Source: Flavobacteriales bacterium (lineage in GTDB: Bacteria > Bacteroidota > Bacteroidia > Flavobacteriales_F > PHOS-HE28). From it: a stretch of DNA of 64,000 bases. A program made the position numbers and the translations under genes. The number at the start of each line of letters is the position of its first letter. Positions within the stretch are counted from its first letter, which is position 1. Of the stretch, positions 1-8,555 are shown in pieces. The notes beneath the pieces were generated by a model, which saw nothing but the letters and a program-made list of their open reading frames with translations, was not told the origin of the DNA and did no database searches. Location: positions 62,001 through 126,000 of the forward strand of contig JAEUSY010000041.1 in NCBI GenBank assembly GCA_016788295.1, given 5' to 3'.

Positions 1-1
1 C

Positions 2-994
2 GGCAACCCAAGCCTGCTGGATAGCTACATGGCGGATGTGCTTAGCGTGAGTGATTATTACCCTTTCGGTAGCCTGTTGCCGGGAAGGCATGAGAACTCA
101 AGTTCTAGCCGGTTCCTCTTCCAAGGGCAGGAGCATGATGACGAGTTGCATGGCAGCGAAGGCACCAGTTACGCTTTCGAGTACAGGATGCACGATGCAA
201 GGGTGGGCAGGTTCTTGAGTATCGACCCGCTGACCTCACAATATCCATATAATTCTCCATATGCTTTTAGCGAGAACGTTGTAATAAACGCTATCGAACT
301 TGAAGGTCTTGAAAAATGGGAGCTTAGCAATGGCGAGACTGTTTATGGTCCATATAAAGACCTAAATGCTGCTGAGGCAAGCTTCGTTCCATCGGGTGGA
401 AGTTTTACAATGTTGGTTGGACTCGATGGAGTATTCCCACCATTGCAACCGATCAATGTCCCCAATCCCAACGAAGGATGGGATTTAGGTGTTACTTGGA
501 TTACTGGCGAAGGGCCTAGATATCAATACTTTGGTCAGAATGACCCAATGACCCTTGACCTTCGTCAGCACTATCATTTTGACGATGTCCGTAATCGTAT
601 AAGAGAAGAAGTGGCCAATGGTGCAACTGCGCCGTATAGTCAAAACAATGCAGGCTATAGTTTGGCCGGATGGGAAGGATTAAAGTACTTAGGCGATATT
701 TTGGCTTGGCCATCAGGTGGTTTATTGGGAAACTATGCCGTTGCCTATCTTGGAAGCTACTCTGTCTCCTACGAGGTGACAGACATCTGCCATGCGGATA
801 GGTATGCAACAGTTCATTTCAAAGTGACTAACTCTTCAACGATAGAGTCGGCAACTAGATTTCCACCTGTGTTGAGCTACACTCCATGGTGGCATGACAA
901 TATTGGTCAGCCATTATTGGACCGGTTTCAGACCGGCCCAATGTCACCGATAAGTCAGGAATTCAACTGGACCGAGAACATAGAACTGAAATGA
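2..994 (+). CDS. RHS repeat-associated core protein, 3' part (truncated by window edge)
   Basis: The reading frame is open to the left window edge, so only the C-terminal ~330 residues are present. The first ~90 residues carry the RHS-associated core signature (DYYPFGSLLPGR, then FEYRMHDARVGRFLSIDPL and SPYAFSENVVINAIELEG). In RHS/YD-repeat proteins this core closes the shell that encloses a variable C-terminal domain, often a toxin. After about base 290 the base composition drops clearly and the remaining ~230 residues match no family I recognise; they would be the variable tip. The gene overlaps the next one by ATGA. RHS identity is secure; a toxin role for the tail is inference. Confidence 0.85.
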   Translation, partial: GNPSLLDSYMADVLSVSDYYPFGSLLPGRHENSSSSRFLFQGQEHDDELHGSEGTSYAFEYRMHDARVGRFLSIDPLTSQYPYNSPYAFSENVVINAIELEGLEKWELSNGETVYGPYKDLNAAEASFVPSGGSFTMLVGLDGVFPPLQPINVPNPNEGWDLGVTWITGEGPRYQYFGQNDPMTLDLRQHYHFDDVRNRIREEVANGATAPYSQNNAGYSLAGWEGLKYLGDILAWPSGGLLGNYAVAYLGSYSVSYEVTDICHADRYATVHFKVTNSSTIESATRFPPVLSYTPWWHDNIGQPLLDRFQTGPMSPISQEFNWTENIELK

Positions 995-1419
995 AAGCAC
1001 CAATCTGGTATTCAATACTGCCCCTAATCGTAACTTTTGCTTCATGTAGCAATCCGTCACCTTCAGCAAATGAGCTATGGGGTAGATGGGAAGCGAGGGA
1101 TGGAGGCGCTATAATGCTATCTTCAGACGGCTCATTGTCAGCGGACTCGGTACCGACAGCAGTCTTTAATAGGATGAAGCATCATCCGGCAAGATTCAGT
1201 GGTACTGGGACTTGGGCATTGGTGCAACATTCCAACGGTGCATGGCACGTAGATATGAAGCTCACCGCGTTGAGCTCTTGGCCGGGATCGTTGATGAATG
1301 ACTTGATAATTGAACGGAGAGGCGAAACTCTTGTTCTCTACACTTGGTTAGCCGATGAAGGAGGTGGTCGTTATGAAATGTACCAAAAGCTTACGCAGAG
1401 TGTCCCCTCGCGCCCGTAG
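991..1419 (+). CDS. small predicted lipoprotein, possible RHS-tip partner
   Basis: This 142-residue protein starts inside the RHS stop codon (ATGA overlap), so the two are translationally coupled. Residues 1-19 form a lipoprotein signal with a lipobox ending in ASC at about residue 19, predicting a membrane-anchored periplasmic protein. The remainder (WGRWEARDGG near the start, then beta-rich sequence) resembles small lipocalin-like folds but I recognise no family. Its low GC matches the RHS tail, suggesting they move together. In polymorphic toxin loci this slot usually holds the immunity gene; here that role is inferred from position only. Confidence 0.6.
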   Translation: MKAPIWYSILPLIVTFASCSNPSPSANELWGRWEARDGGAIMLSSDGSLSADSVPTAVFNRMKHHPARFSGTGTWALVQHSNGAWHVDMKLTALSSWPGSLMNDLIIERRGETLVLYTWLADEGGGRYEMYQKLTQSVPSRP

Positions 1420-1795
1420 GCCCATGCAGTGTTTCCATACTGCGGCCACAGCTCCCGCGACTCTAGACTTGTCCCACGCTAAGGGTTCAGACCTTAGCGA
1501 AGAAAGGACCATCGAAGAGGACCGAGCTGGACTTGGGGTGAACCATCTCTAGGCCCACGCAGGGTGTTCTTCCCCGCCTCCGGCACCTCCGCCGGGTCTG
1601 TCCGCTGCATTTGAGCGGACGACCCTGCGGGCTCGGAGCCGCGATGAACCGAGGCACTTATGTACTCTATGTAGACCTCGCTCAATAGGTGCATAGCAGG
1701 GTGTACACCCCGCAAGCCGCATTAGCGCTTGATCAATAGCGTGAACGGCTTGTCGAACACTGTTTGGGCGCAGCAGTGCCGTATCTCACGTATCC
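1420..1795. other. intergenic region with two small hairpins
   Basis: No convincing gene. Two short perfect inverted repeats are visible: CGCTAAGG/CCTTAGCG at 1477-1499 (8-bp stems, 7-base loop) and GTCCGCT/AGCGGAC at 1600-1620 (7-bp stems, 7-base loop). Neither is followed by a T-run. A short phrase TAGGCCCAYGCAG occurs at 1418 and again at 1551. The region separates the + strand RHS pair from the convergent SIR2 gene. Confidence 0.5.
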
Positions 1796-4700
1796 CTAAG
1801 CCGCCCGCAGATCGTGATATCGATCATCGTGGGCCAGGGAGGGATCGGAACCGACAATGGCCTCCAGAACCTTGCTCAGTTCATCTTTGGACCATGAGTC
1901 GGTAGGGCGTGCCATACGGAAGAGCAACTCCAAACAGCCAGAAGGATCGGTCAGTGGCAACTCGGAATCACTCAGCTCATAGAGGATCTCACTTGGACCC
2001 CCACCCAAGTAGGTGCGTGTCACGGTCAACGCATCTTCCATTCGGTGCCCCATGGTCAGCACAATACGCGCGAACATCTGACCCGTCTGCGGATCATTCT
2101 TCGCGCTTTCTTTCGGCCAAACATCTCGAATGAACGGCACGATCCGATTCTCCCAGAAGTCGTCCTTCTGGGCACCACTGCCATCGAGTGACTGATGAAG
2201 CGAATAGAGGAGCTTTCTCAGGGTGTGGGGTTCAAGTGCATGCACAAGCGTGGTCAGTTCATCTCGACCGAAGGGTGAATTGTCCGATATCGCTATCATG
2301 GCCAACAGACCAGCGATGCGCTCCTCCGTTTCGCCAAATGACACCGCCCGCTTTACCGTCTCACCGAACAGGGGCTTCAGTTCCTGTAACAGGCCCCAAT
2401 GCACATTGCCCGACCAAAGCAAGCCGTACCAGGCCGCGAAGGCCTCCTCCTCTCCCGTTGTCCGATCAAAGCAAGGAAGCAGGTATTGCCTCGTCCAATC
2501 GGGATCAACGCGATACAGGTAGACCGCCTGTCTCGCGAGCAGCGTGCGAGCATGCCGGAAACCTTTCACATCTGTATCACACAGGCCACTGAAAAAGGTA
2601 CGCATGGGCTCCGCCAAACCAAGGCCGTCGCGCAACTTCCCTTTATACCAGATACCCAAAGCTGCTTCAGTGGCCATGCCGACCGGATGATTGATGGCCT
2701 TGTTCACAGGTTCACCTCCTCCCTCCATGTCCATATCCCGGTATGCCTCGATGACTTTATGCAAGAGCTTGAAGAGATAGGCCTGGTCGACCGATCCTTT
2801 GGTCACTCGTCGTAGCCAGTATCCAATCGCAAAACCTAGATCACGTAGTTCAGCGTTCGACTTGGATATCAACTCCGCGCTAACGATCGGCCATGTGCCG
2901 GGTGCGATCTCCTCGTCGGCCCATGCCTGAAGGGCATCCTTCCACCGATCGGCCAGCCATATTCCTTCGCGGTAGAGAATGGCCAAGGCCTCTACTGCCA
3001 TCGTGACGTTCGATCTGGCACGGATCGCAAAATCATCCTCCTCCCATGGGTCGCTCTTCGGATTCGCTCTCAAATAGTCAACCAAGCCATCCAGGTCTTC
3101 AGGGACCTTCTTGGTTGGCGGGGCGTTGACCATAACACGGCCCAAATACGTGTTAAACTCGTCACTCTCATCCTGAGCCAATTCCCAGTGAGGATGCCTC
3201 TTCAGGATGGCCTCGTACTCAGTCCTCGAACCCTCCGAGAGTTCCCCGCCCGCATGCTGGTACTTTGCAAGGCGTATCCAAACAGATCGGTCATGGTGTT
3301 TAAGCCGATCCTCTTCTGATAGGTCCTCGCGCAGCAACTCCTTGGGCGGTCCGGCGAGGATCGCCTCCTGCAGTAAGATGCTTTCTACTGCGGATAACCG
3401 ACCAGCCAAGCTCACAATAAGCCGAAGGGCCTCACGACGTGTCTCGAAGGACCAGAGCGGGGAGTTCGCTGAATACAACAAGTGCTTCAGAGCGATCGAA
3501 GCCGGAACGACCTCACTCAACGTGGAAGCAAAAAGCACGAGGCGCCGGAATGTCGGATACTTCTCCCGCGCCCATCCTTCGACCACCCATAGGGCATGTT
3601 CATTCGACTTCTCAGCCAAGGCCAACCATGCCTCCCGGCAGAATCGAATGAGCAATGTCCAAGAGTCAGCGTGTCGATTCTGATAATGTTCGCTGACAGA
3701 AGGCATCGCAAAGGACGATCCGTCAATAGCTTCGCTTGCCAGGCCGACCTCTTCCATCAGTTGAAGCGCATCGCGAAGCAAGGCGGTGGCGTCGTCGATC
3801 AAGCTGGGAAGTGCGGCCTTCCATGATCCGTTCTTGTCAAGCTTGACAAAGGAGTATCGATCGACGCCTCCGGCCAGCGTGATCGACGTGTGCAGTACTT
3901 CCTTGAAAGATCTGGGCTCGTAGTCTGTTCGAGCTTCCTGGGTGAACATCGTGTGCTCAGCGAACCTCACCTTGGGTGTGAGCAGCTCTCTCAGCCACTG
4001 CCGAATGCTTGAGGTCATACCGCTCAGCTCAAAGGCGGATTTCCATTTCAGGAAGGAAACGGAGTTGATGTGAACGATCGTGCGCCGCGCGAGGACGAGC
4101 TGCCACGCGACGAGCATGAATTCAGGAAAGTCCTTCTCCTTGATCCGTTTCTCGATGTGCCATGCGAACTGTTCGTGTAGTCGCCCACCATTTCGACAGA
4201 CCCAGAGCAAGAGAGAGGGGTCATGTGCATGACGACCCAACCAAGCACCAAGATGGAGAAGGCACGGGTCAAGTGAGTACACAGCTAAAGCGCTACCGAC
4301 CAGCGATAGTCGCTCCGCATGTGTGTGAGGGGCCGGCCGGGATAACAGACTGAACTTCACCTCTGCGCTTTTCGCATCCAGCGGAGAGATCCCGAATCGG
4401 ACAAGGTCCGAGTTCCCGAAGCGCTCCTCAGCCAATGGCTCCAACCATGCAAGCGACGGTACGGGGTCCATTTCCGCGAATCGCTTCGCGGGTGCACCGC
4501 TGAGATCGCTCAAAGCCCAGACCATGCGACCGGTCACATCATCATCCAGTTCACTCGTGGTTGGCTGCATTCCGGCCAGCTGAACCACAAGTGCTTCCTT
4601 GCCATTGATACCATCACGGTACATCGTTGACCAGGCGTCGATGGTTTCATGCAGGTGCGTATACTCCTTGAACAAGATGGGCGTCACCCCTTTGGCTTGC

Positions 4701-5470
4701 CACTTTGCAACACACCTCATTTCATCACCCTCGCACTTAGCGAACGCGTACATGCGTTTCGGCTGCTCACCTAGCATCTCATCGGCAGCGAGTGCGTCCA
4801 TCATGTACCGTAACACCGGATCCTCGATGCTATAGCCAATGAAACAGACCGTGTAGTTGCGAAAGAGCTCGGTGACAAAACGAGCGGCCCATCGCTCAGA
4901 GAGATATGCCCGCCCGAAATCCCCACTTGAAACGACCAGTTGGTTCAGGTCTGCGTGATCATGCCTTTTCTCAAGGTGACCATGCAGATAGACCAGGCCA
5001 TCCCACGTCGCATTTGGAACTGGGAGAAACGGTGCGGCAAAGCTTCTAATGGTTTTTCCAGCAGCGGCCTCGTCGAACAAGCGATCGAAGTTCGTCGTGA
5101 CAAGACGCAGTGCGCCTTTTCGGGTGCGCCCCAATCGCAACAAGGCCTTATGCGTTCGCAAGGCATGGGGCTTGGTCAGGTCGGGAACCAAGGCTTTGGC
5201 GATCTGTTCGCGCATGGTCGCCCGCTGTCCTCGCAGCCGACCTTCGAGCAGGCCGAGTACCGTGTCATATCGACAACTCCTAAATGCCTCGGCTTCCTCC
5301 TCGGACCTGGACATATGGAGACCCTCGAACACCCTTTCGGTAAGCTGCTTGAAACTGGGCAAGCCTGCGGGTAGCGAAATGCCCGCACCGGTGAAGAAGA
5401 TCACCGAACCCTCCTCGTGCAGATAAACTAGATCGTTCGGAACTTCCGGTCCACCTCGACTGAATTGCAT
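1796..5470 (-). CDS. SIR2-like domain protein with large C-terminal region, candidate anti-phage effector
   Basis: A 1224-residue protein. The N-terminal ~240 residues are a SIR2-like NAD-binding domain: FFTGAGISLPAG (residues 25-36), VTTNFDRLF with Asn127 and Asp129, YLHGH with the sirtuin-type catalytic His163, and CFIGYSIEDP (209-218). The remaining ~980 residues are helical, without clear motifs, and resemble the long helical C-terminal parts of bacterial SIR2 defence proteins (DSR-type and SIR2-DUF4020 proteins). Known members deplete NAD+ on phage infection. It stands alone on its strand between an RHS gene and an HNH nuclease gene, an accessory setting. The SIR2 assignment is firm; the defence role is inference. 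Confidence 0.8.
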   Translation of the reverse strand: MQFSRGGPEVPNDLVYLHEEGSVIFFTGAGISLPAGLPSFKQLTERVFEGLHMSRSEEEAEAFRSCRYDTVLGLLEGRLRGQRATMREQIAKALVPDLTKPHALRTHKALLRLGRTRKGALRLVTTNFDRLFDEAAAGKTIRSFAAPFLPVPNATWDGLVYLHGHLEKRHDHADLNQLVVSSGDFGRAYLSERWAARFVTELFRNYTVCFIGYSIEDPVLRYMMDALAADEMLGEQPKRMYAFAKCEGDEMRCVAKWQAKGVTPILFKEYTHLHETIDAWSTMYRDGINGKEALVVQLAGMQPTTSELDDDVTGRMVWALSDLSGAPAKRFAEMDPVPSLAWLEPLAEERFGNSDLVRFGISPLDAKSAEVKFSLLSRPAPHTHAERLSLVGSALAVYSLDPCLLHLGAWLGRHAHDPSLLLWVCRNGGRLHEQFAWHIEKRIKEKDFPEFMLVAWQLVLARRTIVHINSVSFLKWKSAFELSGMTSSIRQWLRELLTPKVRFAEHTMFTQEARTDYEPRSFKEVLHTSITLAGGVDRYSFVKLDKNGSWKAALPSLIDDATALLRDALQLMEEVGLASEAIDGSSFAMPSVSEHYQNRHADSWTLLIRFCREAWLALAEKSNEHALWVVEGWAREKYPTFRRLVLFASTLSEVVPASIALKHLLYSANSPLWSFETRREALRLIVSLAGRLSAVESILLQEAILAGPPKELLREDLSEEDRLKHHDRSVWIRLAKYQHAGGELSEGSRTEYEAILKRHPHWELAQDESDEFNTYLGRVMVNAPPTKKVPEDLDGLVDYLRANPKSDPWEEDDFAIRARSNVTMAVEALAILYREGIWLADRWKDALQAWADEEIAPGTWPIVSAELISKSNAELRDLGFAIGYWLRRVTKGSVDQAYLFKLLHKVIEAYRDMDMEGGGEPVNKAINHPVGMATEAALGIWYKGKLRDGLGLAEPMRTFFSGLCDTDVKGFRHARTLLARQAVYLYRVDPDWTRQYLLPCFDRTTGEEEAFAAWYGLLWSGNVHWGLLQELKPLFGETVKRAVSFGETEERIAGLLAMIAISDNSPFGRDELTTLVHALEPHTLRKLLYSLHQSLDGSGAQKDDFWENRIVPFIRDVWPKESAKNDPQTGQMFARIVLTMGHRMEDALTVTRTYLGGGPSEILYELSDSELPLTDPSGCLELLFRMARPTDSWSKDELSKVLEAIVGSDPSLAHDDRYHDLRAA

Positions 5471-5878
5471 TCTTCAATTGTCCGCATGACGGAAAGGCCA
5501 TCAAGCGACATTCGACAATATATGGCGCGACTATGTGTGACCGAAGCCTGGCCTCCTTACCACAGCCTTTGCGCTTCTTGGCATGGCGTCTTCCTGTCCC
5601 GTGAAAATGCGTTCTGTTGCACCCGGCCCGGACATCGGCCTATATGCAAACCTGGCAAGCAGACAGCTGTAGGCGATCCTGCTGGCCGTAGCTTACATGG
5701 CAGGTCCTGGGCCTTGGCCGCGCCTACGCTCGTGTAGCACAGTATATCGGCAGCCTGGGCTACCCTTTGTGCCTCCCGAACAGCTCCTGGTGTAAAGGCG
5801 AATGCCACACCAGCGCTGCCCTTCACCTATTTTCGGCATGGTCGCCGGTGAACTGAACAACACCGTTACCAACAGTAC
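5471..5878. other. intergenic region between divergent SIR2 and HNH genes
   Basis: No supported gene. It must contain the promoters of the two divergent genes. A TATTTTCG box at 5828-5835, about 43 bases before the HNH start, resembles the Bacteroidota -7 element but lacks a TTG at the expected distance. Short open frames here have no recognisable protein features. Confidence 0.4.
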
Positions 5879-7444
5879 ATGGGCAACTTTCCGAAGCCAG
5901 TGCGTGATAAGGCCTTGGTGTTGGCCGCCAGACAGTGCTGTTCCTGCCGCCGGTTCCGGGCCATCCATGTGGAGGTACACCACCTGGTGCCGGTGAGCGA
6001 GGGCGGCACCAATGAACTGGACAATGCCATAGCCCTCTGCTTTGACTGCCATACGGCGGCCGGTCATTACAACGACCAGCACCCGCGCGGCTCGAAGTAC
6101 TCGCCCAGCGAGCTCCGCCTGGCCCGGGATACGTGGTACGCGACCGTGGCCTCCGGTGTGATCAAGCAAGAGCCAGCGGGGCCGGATCCCATCCTGGTGC
6201 GCTATCTGGTGGATCTGGACCCCTTCGAGCAGAACGGGGTGGAAGCGGCGGCGGAGTTCCCACTGCTGGGCACCATTGGGGTGCACGGTGGCGATGCTGC
6301 ACGGTATACACACGCCTACCGCAGGCAGCTTTGGGGCGTTACCAATACCTATCCAGGGCTCGAGGCCTATCGCAGCCGTTGGAGGGACCTGATCGACACC
6401 GAACAACAAGCCACCGACTTCCCCTACTACGCTGCCCAACGAAGGGTTACCCGGCAGGAGTTCGATGAGGTGATCGCGCCCAAGGCGCCGCAGTTGGGCG
6501 AGCTGGCCTACACGCATCGGGTCCCGATCAATGACCTGGTGATCGCCCTGGCCCATACCCCGGATGCTTGCTCCTGGTTTGAAGAGGAGATCACCGTGTT
6601 GTATGAAGAGTATCACATCCGCTCCGTGTGGCCCTTGCTCCTGGCCATCACCAACCGGTCGCAAAATCCCATCCAGTTGTTCGAACTGGTCGGACGAGGA
6701 CAGGGCAACGGCGGCTTCGCCCCCATGGCCAAGGGTGCTGACCCGCTGCAGGAGATGCAACTGCCCATACCGCGAGCGCCTTTGGAACCGCAAGCCACGG
6801 CCATCATCCAATTGGGCAACCTGCTGGGTTCTTTTGGTGAACTGGAACGAACGGACCACTACCAGTCCGAAGTGGCCGTGGATGGAGTGGGATACAGGGA
6901 CCTGTGCTACACGTCTTTGCGCTTGGACGATGCGCTGGGCTATGCCGGCCCCCTGCTCCTACCACAAGCCGTGGTCGCTTTCACCGGCCAAGGCATGGAA
7001 CGGATACCCATCCACGGCTTCGACCCGGCCTTGGTGTACGCGGTGAACACCCGGTGGATGATGGGCTGCTGCCCGCACCTGTTCGCCAAGGTGGATGACC
7101 AGTGGCGCTACCTCACCTCGCTGTTCACGCGCGACCCCGGCAGCACCATATTCGAGACCATACCCCTGCCCCCAGGCACCACCGACGTGATCATCGCGGA
7201 GCTCGAGGACGAGGTGAGCTGGCTGACCTCGGTCACCGGCGGAGGGACCTGTCTGGCCAAGGATATCACCATGCACCGCGGCGATTCCATTCATCTGCAA
7301 GCGAACGGGGTGGATGTGCTGACCGTGGTGGGCGGATACACCCCGCCCCCTGTTACCGTGGCTTCCCGCCACCACCGCAACGCGGTGATCCGCGCGGAGC
7401 TGACCCGATTGCGGAAGGTAGAGCAGAAGCTGACACCCGCCTGA
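5879..7444 (+). CDS. HNH endonuclease-domain protein with unknown C-terminal region
   Basis: A 521-residue protein. Residues 15-65 are an HNH zinc-finger nuclease: paired cysteines at 20/23 and 54/57, His-His at 34-35, Asn49 and His58. The remaining ~440 residues belong to no family I recognise; they contain regular hydrophobic strands and no membrane segment or signal peptide, so the protein is probably cytoplasmic. The start is the only ATG after an in-frame stop at 5849. Standalone HNH proteins with long sensor-like tails occur in defence islands, and the SIR2 gene lies just upstream in the opposite direction. Nuclease domain is clear; substrate and role are unknown. Confidence 0.75.
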   Translation: MGNFPKPVRDKALVLAARQCCSCRRFRAIHVEVHHLVPVSEGGTNELDNAIALCFDCHTAAGHYNDQHPRGSKYSPSELRLARDTWYATVASGVIKQEPAGPDPILVRYLVDLDPFEQNGVEAAAEFPLLGTIGVHGGDAARYTHAYRRQLWGVTNTYPGLEAYRSRWRDLIDTEQQATDFPYYAAQRRVTRQEFDEVIAPKAPQLGELAYTHRVPINDLVIALAHTPDACSWFEEEITVLYEEYHIRSVWPLLLAITNRSQNPIQLFELVGRGQGNGGFAPMAKGADPLQEMQLPIPRAPLEPQATAIIQLGNLLGSFGELERTDHYQSEVAVDGVGYRDLCYTSLRLDDALGYAGPLLLPQAVVAFTGQGMERIPIHGFDPALVYAVNTRWMMGCCPHLFAKVDDQWRYLTSLFTRDPGSTIFETIPLPPGTTDVIIAELEDEVSWLTSVTGGGTCLAKDITMHRGDSIHLQANGVDVLTVVGGYTPPPVTVASRHHRNAVIRAELTRLRKVEQKLTPA

Positions 7445-7638
7445 CCGGTGGCTGGTGCAGGTCGTGCCTGCACTGGGCCATTCTCCGGATGGCCAAATTC
7501 TAAGCACCGGACGCTGATACGCACCGTTGCGCCACAGCCGGAATGGTCGCATAGCCATGACCATTCCTCGGCACGCGTTGATCTCGCGCATCGGGCAGAT
7601 AAAGGAAGGACCTGTTCTTCAGGTGCGCAGCGCCTGTT

Positions 7639-7961
7639 GCGATCGCTCGCACGTGCGAAGCCATGGACACAGCGCGAAAAGCCATCGGTCCCGGCGTGGA
7701 TGCGATCGCAACTGCCGCTATAGCCATGGCCACACTCCCTGAAGCGATCGCGTTGGTCCTTGGTGCGATGGCAATAGCCTCGCTGGCGATCGCTCCGGCG
7801 CGCGATGCGAACGCCACAACGCCCGTTGCCAATGCTCGCCTCTCCCAAGCGATCGCATCAGGTCCTAAGGCAAGCGGTAAAGGTGCTGGTGCGATCGCTT
7901 CGTAGACGGATGCGATCGCACGGTCCACGAATGCGATCACAACGGCCGTTATTGCCATGGC
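7639..7961. repeat. phased array of 16 units, 21-bp period, core GCGATCGC
   Basis: Sixteen octamer cores lie exactly 21 bp apart, at 7639, 7660, 7681 and so on to 7954. Seven are perfect GCGATCGC (7639, 7702, 7744, 7786, 7849, 7891, 7912), two are the palindrome GCCATGGC (7723, 7954), and the others differ by one to a few bases (for example GCGATGGC at 7765, GCGAACGC at 7807). The 13-base spacers are unrelated. 21 bp is two turns of B-DNA, so all cores face the same side of the helix; it is also seven codons, so both strands encode an Ala-Ile-Ala heptad. On the - strand a stop-free frame (GTG at 8033 to 7500, 177 codons) runs through the array. I give no function. Confidence 0.9.
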
Positions 7962-8105
7962 ATGGGGGATCCAATAGCTTTGCAATACTAAAGTATGCGG
8001 ACTCTCCATTGGCATAGATGCTCCATTGCACACCTTATATTATTAAGGACCAACGCTTATTCTAGGATCTTGACATACTACACATAGCTTTAGTATCTTG
8101 CCCGC
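7962..8105. promoter_or_regulatory. promoter region of the pilus/secretion locus
   Basis: TTG at 8070-8072 and TATCTTG at 8094-8100, separated by 21 bases, fit the Bacteroidota TTG-N19/21-TAnnTTTG promoter. The -7 box ends only 5 bases before the pilin ATG at 8106, so the transcript would have almost no leader. The rest of the stretch, from the 21-bp array to the promoter, is AT-rich (TATATTATTAAGG at 8036-8048) and holds no gene I can support. Confidence 0.6.
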
Positions 8106-8519
8106 ATGAACCGATGCCGACCGGCCCATCGCCTCGCCGCATTCACCCTGACCGAGCTGCTGATCGCGCTGGTGATCGTCGGGGTGCTCGTGTACCTGGC
8201 CCTTCCCGACTACAGCCAGGTGGTGGCCAACGCCAAGGCCACGGAAGCCAAGCTCCAGTTGGAGCATCTCCACAGCCTGCAGACCACGCGGTTCTACGAG
8301 CGCAGTGCCTACAGTGCGGACCTGCGTGAACTGGGCTTTCAGCAACAGAAGCTGATCACCGATGGCGGCAACGCCAATTACCGGGTGGAAGTGGTGAACG
8401 CCTCCCCGAACAGCTATCTGGCCCGGGCCACGGCCGTGGCCGATTTTGACCAGGATGGCACCTACAACGTGTGGGAGATCGACCACGAGAAGGCCTTGAA
8501 GGAGGTGGTGCCGGATTGA
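8106..8519 (+). CDS. type IV pilin / type II secretion major pseudopilin (GspG-like)
   Basis: A 137-residue prepilin. A short basic leader (residues 1-12) precedes the classic hydrophobic N-terminus AFTLTELLIALVIVGVLVYL, with Glu17 at position +5 after predicted cleavage between Ala12 and Phe13. The soluble part ends with a short acidic segment (DFDQDGTYNVWEID) like the calcium-binding end of GspG-type pseudopilins. The residue before the cleavage site is Ala, not the usual Gly. It is the first gene of a + strand operon for a pilus or secretion machine and has its own promoter. Confidence 0.85.
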   Translation: MNRCRPAHRLAAFTLTELLIALVIVGVLVYLALPDYSQVVANAKATEAKLQLEHLHSLQTTRFYERSAYSADLRELGFQQQKLITDGGNANYRVEVVNASPNSYLARATAVADFDQDGTYNVWEIDHEKALKEVVPD

Positions 8520-8555
8520 GCGACGAGGTGGGCTCAAGGAAGTACGAGACGTGCG

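Noticed and set aside
1355-1552. Short + strand open frame after the lipoprotein
   Set aside because: Starts inside the lipoprotein gene in another frame; no features.
5693-6859. Long antisense open frame (388 codons) opposite the HNH gene
   Set aside because: High-GC codon-phase shadow of the HNH-domain gene; no recognisable protein features.
7639-7961. CRISPR array
   Set aside because: The repeats are 8-bp palindromic cores at 21-bp spacing with no 25-40 bp direct repeats, no spacers of normal length and no cas genes.
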